The position numbers and the translations under genes were made by a program. A model generated the notes under the pieces. That model made no database searches. It was not told where the DNA came from and worked only from the letters and a program-made list of their open reading frames with translations. This document shows positions 1 through 11,700 of a stretch of DNA of 64,000 nucleotides, piece by piece (the first letter of the stretch is position 1; each line of letters opens with the position of its first letter). This DNA is from Sympetrum striolatum (lineage: Eukaryota > Arthropoda > Insecta > Odonata > Libellulidae), in assembly GCA_947579665.1 (NCBI GenBank), contig OX388347.1, forward strand, positions 19,832,562-19,896,561, in the 5' to 3' direction.

Positions 1-4
1 TCGT

Positions 5-23
5 TTTGCGCTATCATTGCAAA
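5..23. repeat. Short inverted repeat in the monomer (arms TTTGC/GCAAA)
   Basis: TTTGC at 5-9 is the reverse complement of GCAAA at 19-23, with a 9-base spacer. It recurs in nearly every monomer. The 5-bp arms are short enough to arise by chance, so no function is claimed. Confidence 0.5.
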
Positions 24-40
24 TAAGCGAGATATAAGCG
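23..40 (+). repeat. Internal direct repeat ATAAGCG, 11-bp spacing
   Basis: ATAAGCG occurs at 23-29 and again at 34-40 of the monomer. It offers a local slippage substrate. The only large indel in the window, the 12-bp duplication at 9749-9772, falls exactly here. Confidence 0.7.
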
Positions 41-86
41 TTTGAAAATTTGAAAAATCGCAAATTTAAAATTGCTCAAAATCGAT
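41..86 (+). other. Phased A-tract block, candidate curved-DNA segment
   Basis: Runs of three to five A begin at about 45, 53, 62, 68 and 78. The block has a loose 8-bp cadence: AAATTT recurs 16 bp apart (46 and 62) and AAAATCG recurs 24 bp apart (54 and 78). A-tracts spaced near the helical repeat can bend DNA, a reported property of some satellites. The spacing here (8, 9, 6, 10) is only roughly phased, so curvature is possible, not shown. Confidence 0.4.
46..67. repeat. Inverted repeat in the monomer (arms AAATTTG/CAAATTT)
   Basis: AAATTTG at 46-52 is the exact reverse complement of CAAATTT at 61-67, with the 8-base spacer AAAAATCG. It is the best dyad in the monomer and repeats hundreds of times. 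It could mark a dyad-binding protein site or a small cruciform, but that is inference; AT-rich sequence gives such dyads easily. Confidence 0.6.
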
Positions 87-1233
87 CCCCATTAATTCTG
101 GTGGTAGGTATAATTATTGTTGATACTAAATAAGCATTCGTTTTGCGCTATCATTGCAAATAAGCGAGATATAAGCGTTTGAAAATTTGAAAAATCGCAA
201 ATTTAAAATTGCTCAAAATCGATCCCCATTAATTCTGGTGGTAGGTATAATTATTGTTGATACTAAATAAGCATTCGTTTTGCGCTCTCATTGCAAATAA
301 GCGAGATATAAGCGTTTGAAAATTTGAAAAATCGCAAATTTAAAATTGCTCAAAATCGATTTCCATTAATTCTGGTGGTAGGTATAATTATTGTTGATAC
401 TAAATAAGCATTCGTTTTGCGCTATCATTGCAAATAAGCGAGATATAAGCGTTTGAAAATTTGAAAAATCGCAAATTTAAAATTGCTCAAAATCGATCCC
501 CATTAATTCTGGTGGTAGGTATAATTATTGTTGATACTAAATAAGCATTCGTTTTGCGCTATCATTGCAAATAAGCGAGATATAAGCGTTTGAAAATTTG
601 AAAAATCGCAAATTTAAAATTGCTCAAAATCGATCCCCATTAATTCTGGTGGTAGGTATAATTATTGTTGATACTAAATAAGCATTCGTTTTGCGCTATC
701 ATTGCAAATAAGCGAGATATAAGCGTTTGAAAATTTGAAAAATCGCAAATTTAAAATTGCTCAAAATCGATCCCCATTAATTCTGGTGGTAGGTATAATT
801 ATTGTTGATACTAAATAAGCATTCGTTTTGCGCTATCATTGCAAATAAGCGAGATATAAGCGTTTGAAAATTTGAAAAATCGCAAATTTAAAATTGCTCA
901 AAATTGATCCCCATTAATTCTGGTGGTAGGTATAATTATTGTTGATACTAAATAAGCATTCGTTTTGCGCTATCATTGCAAATAAGCGAGATATAAGCGT
1001 TTGAAAATTTGAAAAATCGCAAATTTAAAATTGCTCAAAATCGATCCCCATTAATTCTGGTGGTAGGTATAATTATTGTTGATACTAAATAAGCATTCGT
1101 TTTGCGCTATCATTGCAAATAAGCGAGATATAAGCGTTTGAAAATTTGAGAAATCGCAAATTTAAAATTGCTCAAAATCGATCCCCATTAATTCTGGTGG
1201 TAGGTATAATTATTGTTGATACTAAATAAGCAT

Positions 1234-1781
1234 TCGTTTTGCGCTATCATTGCAAATAAGCGAGATATCAGCGTTTGAAAATTTGAAAAATCGCAAATTT
1301 AAAATTGCTCAAAATCGGTCCCCATTAATTCTGGTGGTAGGTATAATTATTGTTGATACTAAATAAGCATTCGTTTTGCGCTATCATTGCAAATAAGCGA
1401 GATATAAGCGTTTGAAAATTTGAAAAATCGCAAATTTAAAATTGCTCAAAATCGATCCCCATTAATTCTGGTGGTAGGTATAATTATTGTTGATACTAAA
1501 TAAGCATTCGTTTTGCGCTATCATTGCAAATAAGCGAGATATCAGCGTTTGAAAATTTGAAAAATCGCAAATTTAAAATTGCTCAAAATCGGTCCCCATT
1601 AATTCTGGTGGTAGGTATAATTATTGTTGATACTAAATAAGCATTCGTTTTGCGCTATCATTGCAAATAAGCGAGATATAAGCGTTTGAAAATTTGAAAA
1701 ATCGCAAATTTAAAATTGCTCAAAATCGATCCCCATTAATTCTGGTGGTAGGTATAATTATTGTTGATACTAAATAAGCAT
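1234..1781 (+). repeat. Two-monomer tandem duplication (274 bp)
   Basis: The paired markers GATATCAGC and CGGTCCCC occur together at 1264/1316 and again at 1538/1590, exactly 274 bp (2 monomers) apart, with an unmarked monomer between them. This indicates a local duplication of a dimer. Confidence 0.7.
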
Positions 1782-2603
1782 TCGTTTTGCGCTATCATTG
1801 CAAATAAGCGAGATATAAGCGTTTGAAAATTTGAAAAATCGCAAATTTAAAATTGCTCAAAATCGATCCCCATTACTTCTGGTGGTAGGTATAATTATTG
1901 TTGATACTAAATAAGCATTCGTTTTGCGCTATCATTGCAAATAAGCGAGATATAAGCGTTTGAAAATTTGAAAAATCGCAAATTTAAAATTGCTCAAAAT
2001 CGATCCCCATTAATTCTGGTGGTAGGTATAATTATTGTTGATACTAAATAAGCATTCGTTTTGCGCTATCATTGCAAATAAGCGAGATATAAGCGTTTGA
2101 AAATTTGAAAAATCGCAAATTTAAAATTGCTCAAAATCGATCCCCATTAATTCTGGTGGTAGGTATAATTATTGTTGATACTAAATAAGCATTCGTTTTG
2201 CGCTATCATTGCAAATAAGCGAGATATAAGCGTTTGAAAATTTGAAAAATCGCAAATTTAAAATTGCTCAAAATCGATCCCCATTAATTCTGGTGGTAGG
2301 TATAATTATTGTTGATACTAAATAAGCATTCGTTTTGCGCTATCATTGCAAATAAGCGAGATATAAGCGTTTGAAAATTTGAAAAATCGCAAATTTAAAA
2401 CTGCTCAAAATCGATCCCCATTAATTCTGGTGGTAGGTATAATTATTGTTGATACTAAATAAGCATTCGTTTTGCGCTATCATTGCAAATAAGCGAGATA
2501 TAAGAGTTTGAAAATTTGAAAAATTGCAAATTTAAAATTGCTCAAAATCGATCCCCATTAATTCTGGTGGTAGGTATAATTATTGTTGATACTAAATAAG
2601 CAT

Positions 2604-3424
2604 TCGTTTTGCGCTATCATTGCAAATAAGCGAGATATAAGCTTTTGAAAATTTGAAAAATCGCAAATTTAAAATTGCTCAAAATCGATCCCCATTAATT
2701 CTGGTGGTAGGTATAATTATTGTTGATACTAAATAAGCATTCGTTTTGCGCTATCATTGCAAATAAGCGAGATATAAGCGTTTGAAAATTTGAAAAATCG
2801 CAAATTTAAAATTGCTCAAAATCGATCCATATTAATTCTGGTGGTAGGTATAATTATTGTTGATACTAAATAAGCATTCGTTTTGCGCTATCATTGCAAA
2901 TAAGCGAGATATAAGCGTTTGAAAATTTGAAAAATCGCAAATTTAAAATTGCTCAAAATCGATCCCCATTAATTCTGGTGGTAGGTATAATTATTGTTGA
3001 TACTAAATAAGCATTCGTTTTGCGCTATCATTGCAAATAAGCGAGATATAAGCTTTTGAAAATTTGAAAAATCGCAAATTTAAAATTGCTCAAAATCGAT
3101 CCCCATTAATTCTGGTGGTAGGTATAATTATTGTTGATACTAAATAAGCATTCGTTTTGCGCTATCATTGCAAATAAGCGAGATATAAGCGTTTGAAAAT
3201 TTGAAAAATCGCAAATTTAAAATTGCTCAAAATCGATCCATATTAATTCTGGTGGTAGGTATAATTATTGTTGATACTAAATAAGCATTCGTTTTGCGCT
3301 ATCATTGCAAATAAGCGAGATATAAGCGTTTGAAAATTTGAAAAATCGCAATTTAAAATTGCTCAAAATCGATCCCCATTAATTCTGGTGGTAGGTATAA
3401 TTATTGTTGATACTAAATAAGCAT
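2604..3424 (+). repeat. Three-monomer tandem duplication (411 bp)
   Basis: The marker AGCTTTTG (for AGCGTTTG) is at 2641 and 3052, and GATCCATATT follows at about 2824 and 3235; both pairs are 411 bp apart. The second unit also carries a 1-bp deletion at 3347-3353 that the first lacks, so that deletion came later. Confidence 0.75.
3347..3353 (+). other. 1-bp deletion in monomer (CGCAATTT)
   Basis: Consensus CGCAAATTT is CGCAATTT here. Seen in one monomer only. Confidence 0.85.
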
Positions 3425-3467
3425 TCGTTTTGCGCTATCATTGCAAATAAGCGAGATATAAGCGTTT

Positions 3468-3475
3468 GAAATTTG
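3468..3475 (+). other. 1-bp deletion in monomer (TTGAAATTTG)
   Basis: Consensus TTGAAAATTTG has lost one A. It lies one monomer after the deletion at 3347-3353 and is not repeated elsewhere. Confidence 0.85.
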
Positions 3476-3892
3476 AAAAATCGCAAATTTAAAATTGCTC
3501 AAAATCGATCCCCATTATTTCTGGTGGTAGGTATAATTATTGTTGATACTAAATAAGCATTCGTTTTGCGCTCTCATTGCAAATAAGCGAGATATAAGCG
3601 TTTGAAAATTTGAAAAATCGCAAATTTAAAATTGCTCAAAATCGATCCCCATTAATTCTAGTGGTAGGTATAATTATTGTTGATACTAAATAAGCATTCG
3701 TTTTGCGCTATCATTGCAAATAAGCGAGATATAAGCGTTTGAAAATTTGAAAAATCGCAAATTTAAAATTGCTCAAAATCGATCCCCATTAATTCTGGTG
3801 GTAGGTATAATTATTGTTGATACTAAATAAGCATTCGTTTTGCGCTATCATTGCAAATAAGCGAGATATAAGCGTTTGAAAATTTGAAACAT

Positions 3893-4345
3893 CGCAAACT
3901 TAAAATTGCTCAAAATCGATCCCCATTCATTCTGGTAGTAGTTATAATTATTGTTGATACTAAATAAGCATTCGTTTTGCGCTATCATTGCAAATAAGCG
4001 AGATATAAGCGTTTGAAAATTTGAAAAATCGCAAATTTAAAATTGCTCAAAATCGGTCCCCATTAATTCTGGTGGTAGGTATAATTATTGTTGATACTAA
4101 ATAAGCATTCGTTTTGCGCTATCATTGCAAATAAGCGAGATATAAGCGTTTGAAAATTTGAAAAATCGCAAATTTAAAATTGCTCAAAATCGATCCCCAT
4201 TGATTCTGGTGGTAGGTATAATTATTGTTGATACTAAATAAGCATTCGTTTTGCGCTATCATTGCAAATAAGCGAGATATAAGCGTTTGAAAATTTGAAA
4301 AATCGCAAATTTAAAATTGCTCAAAATCGATCCCCATTACTTCTG
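3893..4345 (+). repeat. Copy 1 of a 28-monomer-spaced duplication
   Basis: A marked monomer with CGCAAACTT, CATTCATTC, and the doubly changed TGGTAGTAGTTAT is followed in order by CGGTCCCC (4054), ATTGATTC (4200) and CATTACTTC (4336). The same ordered set recurs from 7729, so the whole block was duplicated. The offset is 3836 bp (28 x 137). Confidence 0.8.
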
Positions 4346-6283
4346 GTGGTAGGTATAATTATTGTTGATACTAAATAAGCATTCGTTTTGCGCTATCATT
4401 GCAAATAAGCGAGATATAAGCGTTTGAAAATTTGAAAAATCGCAAATTTAAAATTGCTCAAAATCGATCCCCATTAATTCTGGTGGTAGGTATAATTATT
4501 GTTGATACTAAATAAGCATTCGTTTTGCGCTATCATTGAAAATAAGCGAGATATAAGCGTTTGAAAATTTGAAAAATCGCAAATTTAAAATTGCTCAAAA
4601 TCGATCCCCATTAATTCTGGTGGTAGGTATAATTATTGTTGATACTAAATAAGCATTCGTTTTGCGCTATCATTGCAAATAAGCGAGATATAAGCGTTTG
4701 AAAATTTGAAAAATCGCAAATTTAAAATTGCTCAAAATCGATCCCCATTAATTCTGGTGGTAGGTATAATTATTGTTGATACTAAATAAGCATTCGTTTT
4801 GCGCTATCATTGCAAATAAGCGAGATATAAGCGTTTGAAAATTTGAAAAATCGCAAATTTAAAATTGCTCAAAATCGATCCCCATTAATTCTGGTGGTAG
4901 GTATAATTATTGTTGATACTAAATAAGCATTCGTTTTGCGCTATCATTGCAAATAAGCGAGATATAAGCGTTTGAAAATTTGAAAAATCGCAAATTTAAA
5001 ATTGCTCAAAATCGATCCCCATTAATTCTGGTGGTAGGTATAATTATTGTTGATACTAAATAAGCATTCGTATTGCGCTATCATTGCAAATAAGCGAGAT
5101 ATAAGCGTTTGAAAATTTGAAAAATCGCAAATATAAAATTGCTCAAAATCGATCCCCATTAATTCTGGTGGTAGGTATAATTATTGTTGATACTAAATAA
5201 GCATTCGTTTTGCGCTATCATTGCAAATAAGCGAGATATAAGCGTTTGAAAATTTGAAAAATCGCAAATTTAAAATTGCTCAAAATCGGTCCCCATTAAT
5301 TCTGGTGGTAGGTATAATTATTGTTGATACTAAATAAGCATTCGTTTTGCGCTATCATTGCAAATAAGCGAGATATAAGCGTTTGAAAATTTGAAAAATC
5401 GCAAATTTAAAATTGCTCAAAATCGATCCCCATTAATTCTGGTGGTAGGTATAATTATTGTTGATACTAAATAAGCATTCGTTTTGCGCTATCATTGCAA
5501 ATAAGCGAGATATAAGCGTTTGAAAATTTAAAAAATCGCATATTTAAAATTGCTCAAAATCGATCCCCATTAATTCTGGTGGTAGGTATAATTATTGTTG
5601 ATACTAAATAAGCATTCGTTTTGCGCTATCATTGCAAATAAGCGAGATATAAGCGTTTGAAAATTTGAAAAATCGCAAATTTAAAATTGCTCAAAATCGA
5701 TCCCCATTAATTCTGGTGGTAGGTATAATTATTGTTGATACTAAATAAGCATTCGTTTTGTGCTATCATTGCAAATAAGCGAGATATAAGAGTTTGAAAA
5801 TTTGAAAAATCGCAAATTTAAAATTGCTCAAAATCGATCCCCATTAATTCTGGTGGTAGGTATAATTATTGTTGATACTAAATAAGCATTCGTTTTGCGC
5901 TATCATTGCAAATAAGCGAGATATAAGCGTTTGAAAATTTGAAAAATCGCAAATTTAAAATTGCTCAAAATCGATCCATATTAATTCTGGTGGTAGGTAT
6001 AATTATTGTTGATACTAAATAAGCATTCGTTTTGCGCTATCATTGCAAATAAGCGAGATATAAGCGTTTGAAAATTTGAAAAATCGCAAATTTAAAATTG
6101 CTCAAAATCGATCCCCATTAATTCTGGTGGTAGGTATAATTATTGTTGATACTAAATAAGCATTCGTTTTGCGCTATCATTGCAAATAAGCGAGATATAA
6201 GCGTTTGAAAATTTGAAAAATCGCAAATTTAAAATTGCTCAAAATCGATCCCCATTAATTCTGGTGGTAGGTATAATTATTGT

Positions 6284-7105
6284 TGATGCTAAATAAGCAT
6301 TCGTTTTGCGCTATCATTGCAAATAAGCGAGATATAAGCGTTTAAAAATTTGAAAAATCGCAAATTTAAAATTGCTCAAAATCGATCCATATTAATTCTG
6401 GTGGTAGGTATAATTATTCTTGATACTAAATAAGCATTCGTTTTGCGCTATCATTGCAAATAAGCGAGATATAAGCGTTTGAAAATTTGAAAAATCGCAA
6501 ATTTAAAATTGCTCAAAATCGATCCCTATTAATTCTGGTGGTAGGTATAATTATTGTTGATACTAAATAAGCATTCGTTTTGCGCTATCATTGCAAATAA
6601 GCGAGATATAAGCGTTTGAAAATTTGAAAAATCGCAAATTTAAAATTGCTCAAAATCGATCCCCATTAATTCTGGTGGTAGGTATAATTATTGTTGATGC
6701 TAAATAAGCATTCGTTTTGCGCTAACATTGCAAATAAGCGAGATATAAGCGTTTGAAAATTTGAAAAATCGCAAATTTAAAATTGCTCAAAATCGATCCC
6801 CATTAATTCTGGTGGTAGGTATAATTATTGTTGATACTAAATAAGCATTCGTTTTGCGCTATCATTGCAAATAAGCGAGATATAAGCGTTTGAAAATTTG
6901 AAAAATCGCAAATTTAAAATTGCTCAAAATCGATCCCCATTAATTCTGGTGGTAGGTATAATTATTGTTGATACTAAATAAGCATTCGTTTTGCGCTATC
7001 ATTGCAAATAAGCGAGATATAAGCGTTTGAAAATTTGAAAAATCGCAAATTTAAAATTGCTCAAAATCGATCCCGATTAATTCTGGTGGTAGGTATAATT
7101 ATTGT
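6284..7105 (+). repeat. Three-monomer tandem duplication marked by TGATGCTAA
   Basis: TGATGCTAA replaces TGATACTAA at 6284 and 6695, exactly 411 bp apart. A single marker supports the pair, so identity by descent is likely but less certain than for multi-marker blocks. Outer limits are approximate. Confidence 0.5.
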
Positions 7106-7728
7106 TGATACTAAATAAGCATTCGTTTTGCGCTATCATTGCAAATAAGCGAGATATAAGCGTTTGAAAATTTGAAAAATCGCAAATATAAAATTGCTCA
7201 AAATCGATCCCCATTAATTCTGGTGGTAGGTATAATTATTGTTGATACTAAATAAGCATTCGTTTTGCGCTATCATTGCAAATAAGCGAGATATAAGCGT
7301 TTGAAAATTTGAAAAAACGCAAATTTAAAATTGCTCAAAATCGATCCCCATTAATTCTGGTGGTAGGTATAATTATCGTTGATACTAAATAAGCATTCGT
7401 TTTGCGCTATCATTGCAAATAAGCGAGATATAAGCGTTTGAAAATTTGAAAAATCGCAAATTTAAAATTGCTCAAAATCGATCCCCATTAATTCTGGTGG
7501 TAGGTATAATTATTGTTGATACTAAATAAGCATTCGTTTTGCGCTATCATTGCAAATAAGCGAGATATAAGCGTTTGAAAATTTGAAAAATCGCAAATTT
7601 AAAATTGCTCAAAATCGATCCCCATTAATTCTGGTGGTAGGTATAATTATTGTTGATACTAAATAAGCATTCGTTTTGCGCTATCATTGCAAATAAGCGA
7701 GATATAAGCGTTTGAAAATTTGAAAAAT

Positions 7729-8316
7729 CGCAAACTTAAAATTGCTCAAAATCGATCCCCATTCATTCTGGTAGTAGTTATAATTATTGTTGATACTAGA
7801 AGCATTCGTTTTGCGCTATCATTGCAAATAAGCGAGATATAAGCGTTTGAAAATTTGAAAAATCGCAAATTTAAAATTGCTCAAAATCGGTCCCCATTAA
7901 TTCTGGTGGTAGGTATAATTATTGTTGATACTAAATAAGCATTCGTTTTGCGCTATCATTGCAAATAAGCGAGATATAAGCGTTTGAAAATTTGGAAAAT
8001 CGCAAATTTAAAATTGCTCAAAATCGATCCCAATTGATTCTGGTGGTAGGTATAATTATTGTTGATACTAAATAAGCATTCGTTTTGCGCTATCATTGCA
8101 AATAAGCGAGATATAAGCGTTTGGAAATTTGAAAAATCGCAAATTTAAAATTGCTCAAAATCGATCCCCATTAATTCTGGTGGTAGGTATAATTATTGTT
8201 GATACTAAATAAGCATTCGTTTTGCGCTATCATTGCAAATAAGCGAGATATAAGCGTTTGAAAATTTGAAAAATCGCAAATTTAAAATTGCTCAAAATCG
8301 ATCCCCATTACTTCTG
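7729..8316 (+). repeat. Copy 2 of the 28-monomer-spaced duplication
   Basis: It has the same marker order as 3893-4345, with two later changes: a 2-bp loss at 7795-7803 (ACTAGAAGC for ACTAAATAAGC), and one extra monomer carrying TTTGGAAATTT near 8120. The extra monomer shifts the last marker, CATTACTTC, to 29 monomers from its partner. Confidence 0.8.
7795..7803 (+). other. 2-bp deletion in monomer (ACTAGAAGC)
   Basis: Consensus ACTAAATAAGC is shortened to ACTAGAAGC. It is the only 2-bp length change in the window and is absent from the sister block at 3893, so it arose after that duplication. Confidence 0.85.
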
Positions 8317-9748
8317 GTGGTAGGTATAATTATTGTTGATACTAAATAAGCATTCGTTTTGCGCTATCATTGCAAATAAGCGAGATATAAGCGTTTGAAA
8401 ATTTGAAAAATCGCAAATTTAAAATTGCTCAAAATCGATCCCCATTAATTCTGGTGGTAGGTATAATTATTGTTGATACTAAATAAGCATTCGTTTTGCG
8501 CTATCATTGCAAATAAGCGAGATATAAGCGTTTGAAAATTTGAAAAATCGCAAATTTAAAATTGCTCAAAATCGATCCCCATTAATTCTGGTGGTAGGTA
8601 TAATTATTGTTGATACTAAATAAGCATTCGTTTTGCGCTATCATTGCAAATAAGCGAGATATATGCGTTTGAAAATTTGAAAAATCGCAAATTTAAAATT
8701 GCTCAAAATCGATCCCCATTAATTCTGGTGGTAGGTATAATTATTGTTGATACTAAATAAGCATTCGTTTTGCGCTCTCATTGCAAATAAGCGAGATATA
8801 AGCGTTTGAAAATTTGAAAAATCGCAAATTTAAAATTGCTCAAAATCGATCCCCATTAATTCTGGTGGTAGGTATAATTATTGTTGATACTAAATAAGCA
8901 TTCGTTTTGCGCTATCATTGCAAATAAGCGAGATATAAGCGTTTGAAAATTTGAAAAATCGCAAATTTAAAATTGCTCAAAATCGGTCCCCATTAATTCT
9001 GGTGGTAGGTATAATTATTGTTGATACTAAATAAGCATTCGTTTTGCGCTATCATTGCAAATAAGTGAGATATAAGCGTTTGAAAATTTGAAAAATTGCA
9101 AATTTAAAATTGCTCAAAATCGATCCCCATTAATTCTGGTGGTAGGTATAATTATTGTTGATACTAAATAAGCATTCGTTTTGCGCTATCATTGCAAATA
9201 AGCGAGATATAAGCGTTTGAAAATTTGAAAAATCGCAAATTTAAAATTGCTCAAAATCGGTCCCCATTAATTCTGGTGGTAGGTATAATTATTGTTGATA
9301 CTAAATAAGCATTCGTTTTGCGCTATCATTGCAAAAAAGCGAGATATAAGCGTTTGAAAATTTGAAAAATCGCAAATTTAAAATTGCTCAAAATCGATCC
9401 CCATTAATTCTGGTGGTAGGTATAATTATTGTTGATACTAAATAAGCATTCGTTTTGCGATATCATTGCAAATAAGCGAGATATAAGCGTTTGAAAATTT
9501 GAAAAATCGCAAATTTAAAATTGCTCAAAATCGATCCCCATTAATTCTGGTGGTAGGTATAATTATTGTTGATATTAAATAAGCATTCGTTTTGCGCTCT
9601 CATTGCAAATAAGCGAGATATAAGCGTTTGAAAATTTGAAAAATCGCAAATTTAAAATTGCTCAAAATCGATCCCCATTAATTCTGGTGGTAGGTATAAT
9701 TATTGATGATACTAAATAAGCATTCGTTTTGCGCTATCATTGCAAATA

Positions 9749-9772
9749 AGCGAGATATAAAGCGAGATATAA
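9749..9772 (+). repeat. 12-bp perfect tandem duplication inside one monomer
   Basis: AGCGAGATATAA at 9749-9760 is repeated exactly at 9761-9772, making this monomer 149 bp. It overlaps the ATAAGCG direct repeat of the consensus, so replication slippage is a likely origin. It is found in one monomer only and accounts for most of the array's net length drift. Confidence 0.95.
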
Positions 9773-11010
9773 GCGTTTGAAAATTTGAAAAATCGCAAAT
9801 TTAAAATTGCTCAAAATCGATCTCCATTAATTCTGGTGGTAGGTATAATTATTGTTGATACTAAATAAGCATTCGTTTTGCGCTATCATTGCAAATAAGC
9901 GAGATATAAGCGTTTGAAAATTTGAAAAATTGCAAATTTAAAATTGCTCAAAATCGATCCCCATTAATTCTGGTGGTAGGTATAATTATTGTTGATACTA
10001 AATAAGCATTCGTTTTGCGCTATCATTGCAAATAAGCGAGATATAAGCGTTTGAAAATTTGAAAAATCGCAAATTTAAAATTGCTCAAAATCGATCCCCA
10101 TTAATTCTGGTGGTAGGTATAATTATTGTTGATACTAAATAAGCATTCGTTTTGCGCTATCATTGCAAATAAGCGAGATATAAGCGTTTGAAAATTTGAA
10201 AAATCGCAAATTTAAAATTGCTCAAAATCGATCCCCATTAATTCTAGTGGTAGGTATAATTATTGTTGATACTAAATAAGCATTCGTTTTGCGCTATCAT
10301 TGCAAATAAGCGAGATATAAGCGTTTGAAAATTTGAAAAATCGCAAATTTAAAATTGCTCAAAATCGATCCCCATTAATTCTGGTGGTAGGTATAATTAT
10401 TGTTGATACTAAATAAGCATTCGTTTTGCGCTAACATTGCAAATAAGCGAGATATAAGCGTTTGAAAATTTGAAAAATCGCAAATTTAAAATTGCTCAAA
10501 ATCGATCCCCATTAATTCTGGTGGTAGGTATAATTATTGTTGATACTAAATAAGCATTCGTTTTGCGCTATCATTGCAAATAAGCGAGATATAAGCGTTT
10601 GAAAATTTGAAAAATCGCAAATTTAAAATTGCTCAAAATCGATCCCCATTAATTCTGGTGGTAGGTATAATTATTGTTGGTACTAAATAAGCATTCGTTT
10701 TGCGCTATCATTGCAAATAAGAGAGATATAAGCGTTTGAAAATTTGAAAAATCGCAAATTTAAAATTGCTCAAAATCGATCCCCATTTATTCTGGTGGTA
10801 GGTATAATTATTGTTGATACTAAATAAGCATTCGTTTTGCGCTATCATTGCAAATAAGCGAGATATAAGCGTTTGAAAATTTGAAAAATCGCAAATTTAA
10901 AATTGCTCAAAATCGATCCCCATTAATTCTGGTGGTAGGTATAATTATTGTTGATACTAAATAAGCATTCGTTTTGCGCTATCATTGCAAATAAGCGAGA
11001 TATAAGCGTT

Positions 11011-11700
11011 TGAAAATTTGAAAAATTGCAAATTTAAAATTGCTCAAAATCGATCCCCATTAATTCTGGTGGTAGGTATAATTATTGTTGATACTAAATA
11101 AGCATTCGTTTTGCGCTATCATTGCAAATAAGCGAGATATAAGCGTTTGAAAATTTGAAAAATCACAAATTTAAAATTGCTCAAAATCGATCCCCATTAA
11201 TTCTGGTGGTAGGTATAATTATTGTTGATACTAAATAAGCATTCGTTTTGCGCTATCATTGCAAATAAGCGAGATATAAGCGTTTGAAAATTTGAAAAAT
11301 CGCAAATTTAAAATTGCTCAAAATCGATCCCCATTAATTCTGGTGGTAGGTATAATTATTGTTGATACTAAATAAGCATTCGTTTTGCGCTATCATTGCA
11401 AATAAGCGAGATATAAGCGTTTGAAAATTTGAAAAATTGCAAATTTAAAATTGCTCAAAATCGATCCCCATTAATTCTGGTGGTAGGTATAATTATTGTT
11501 GATACTAAATAAGCATTCGTTTTGCGCTATCATTGCAAATAAGCGAGATATAAGCGTTTGAAAATTTGAAAAATCACAAATTTAAAATTGCTCAAAATCG
11601 ATCCCCATTAATTCTGGTGGTAGGTATAATTATTGTTGATACTAAATAAGCATTCGTTTTGCGCTATCATTGCAAATAAGCGAGATATAAGCGTTTGAAA
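11011..11700 (+). repeat. Three-monomer tandem duplication with paired markers
   Basis: AAATTGCAAA at 11025 followed by AATCACAAA at 11161 recurs as 11436 and 11572. Both pairs are 411 bp apart, giving two-marker support for duplication of a trimer. Confidence 0.75.

Larger units (their letters stand above)
1..137 (+). repeat. Representative consensus monomer
   Basis: This first copy matches what I take as consensus: 137 bp, A49 T46 G23 C19, 30.7% GC. It has three parts. Positions 1-40 are a mixed segment holding four of the six CpGs. Positions 41-86 are an A-tract-rich segment that ends in ATCGAT (81-86, a ClaI site). Positions 87-137 hold CCCC (87-90), ATTAAT (91-96), a G-rich patch GGTGGTAGG and an AT-rich tail. 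AAATAAGC occurs twice (21-28 and 128-135), 30 bp apart across the monomer junction. The phase of the first base is arbitrary. Confidence 0.95.

Noticed and set aside
108..122. Bacterial-type promoter (TATAAT in GGTATAATTATTG, TTGATA nearby)
   Set aside because: The TATAAT comes before TTGATA, not after it, no gene follows, and AT-rich satellite yields such hexamers by chance in every copy.
61..137. Yeast-type replication origin consensus in the AT-rich parts
   Set aside because: No position gives a full match to the 11-bp consensus, and the host is unknown, so an origin call has no support.
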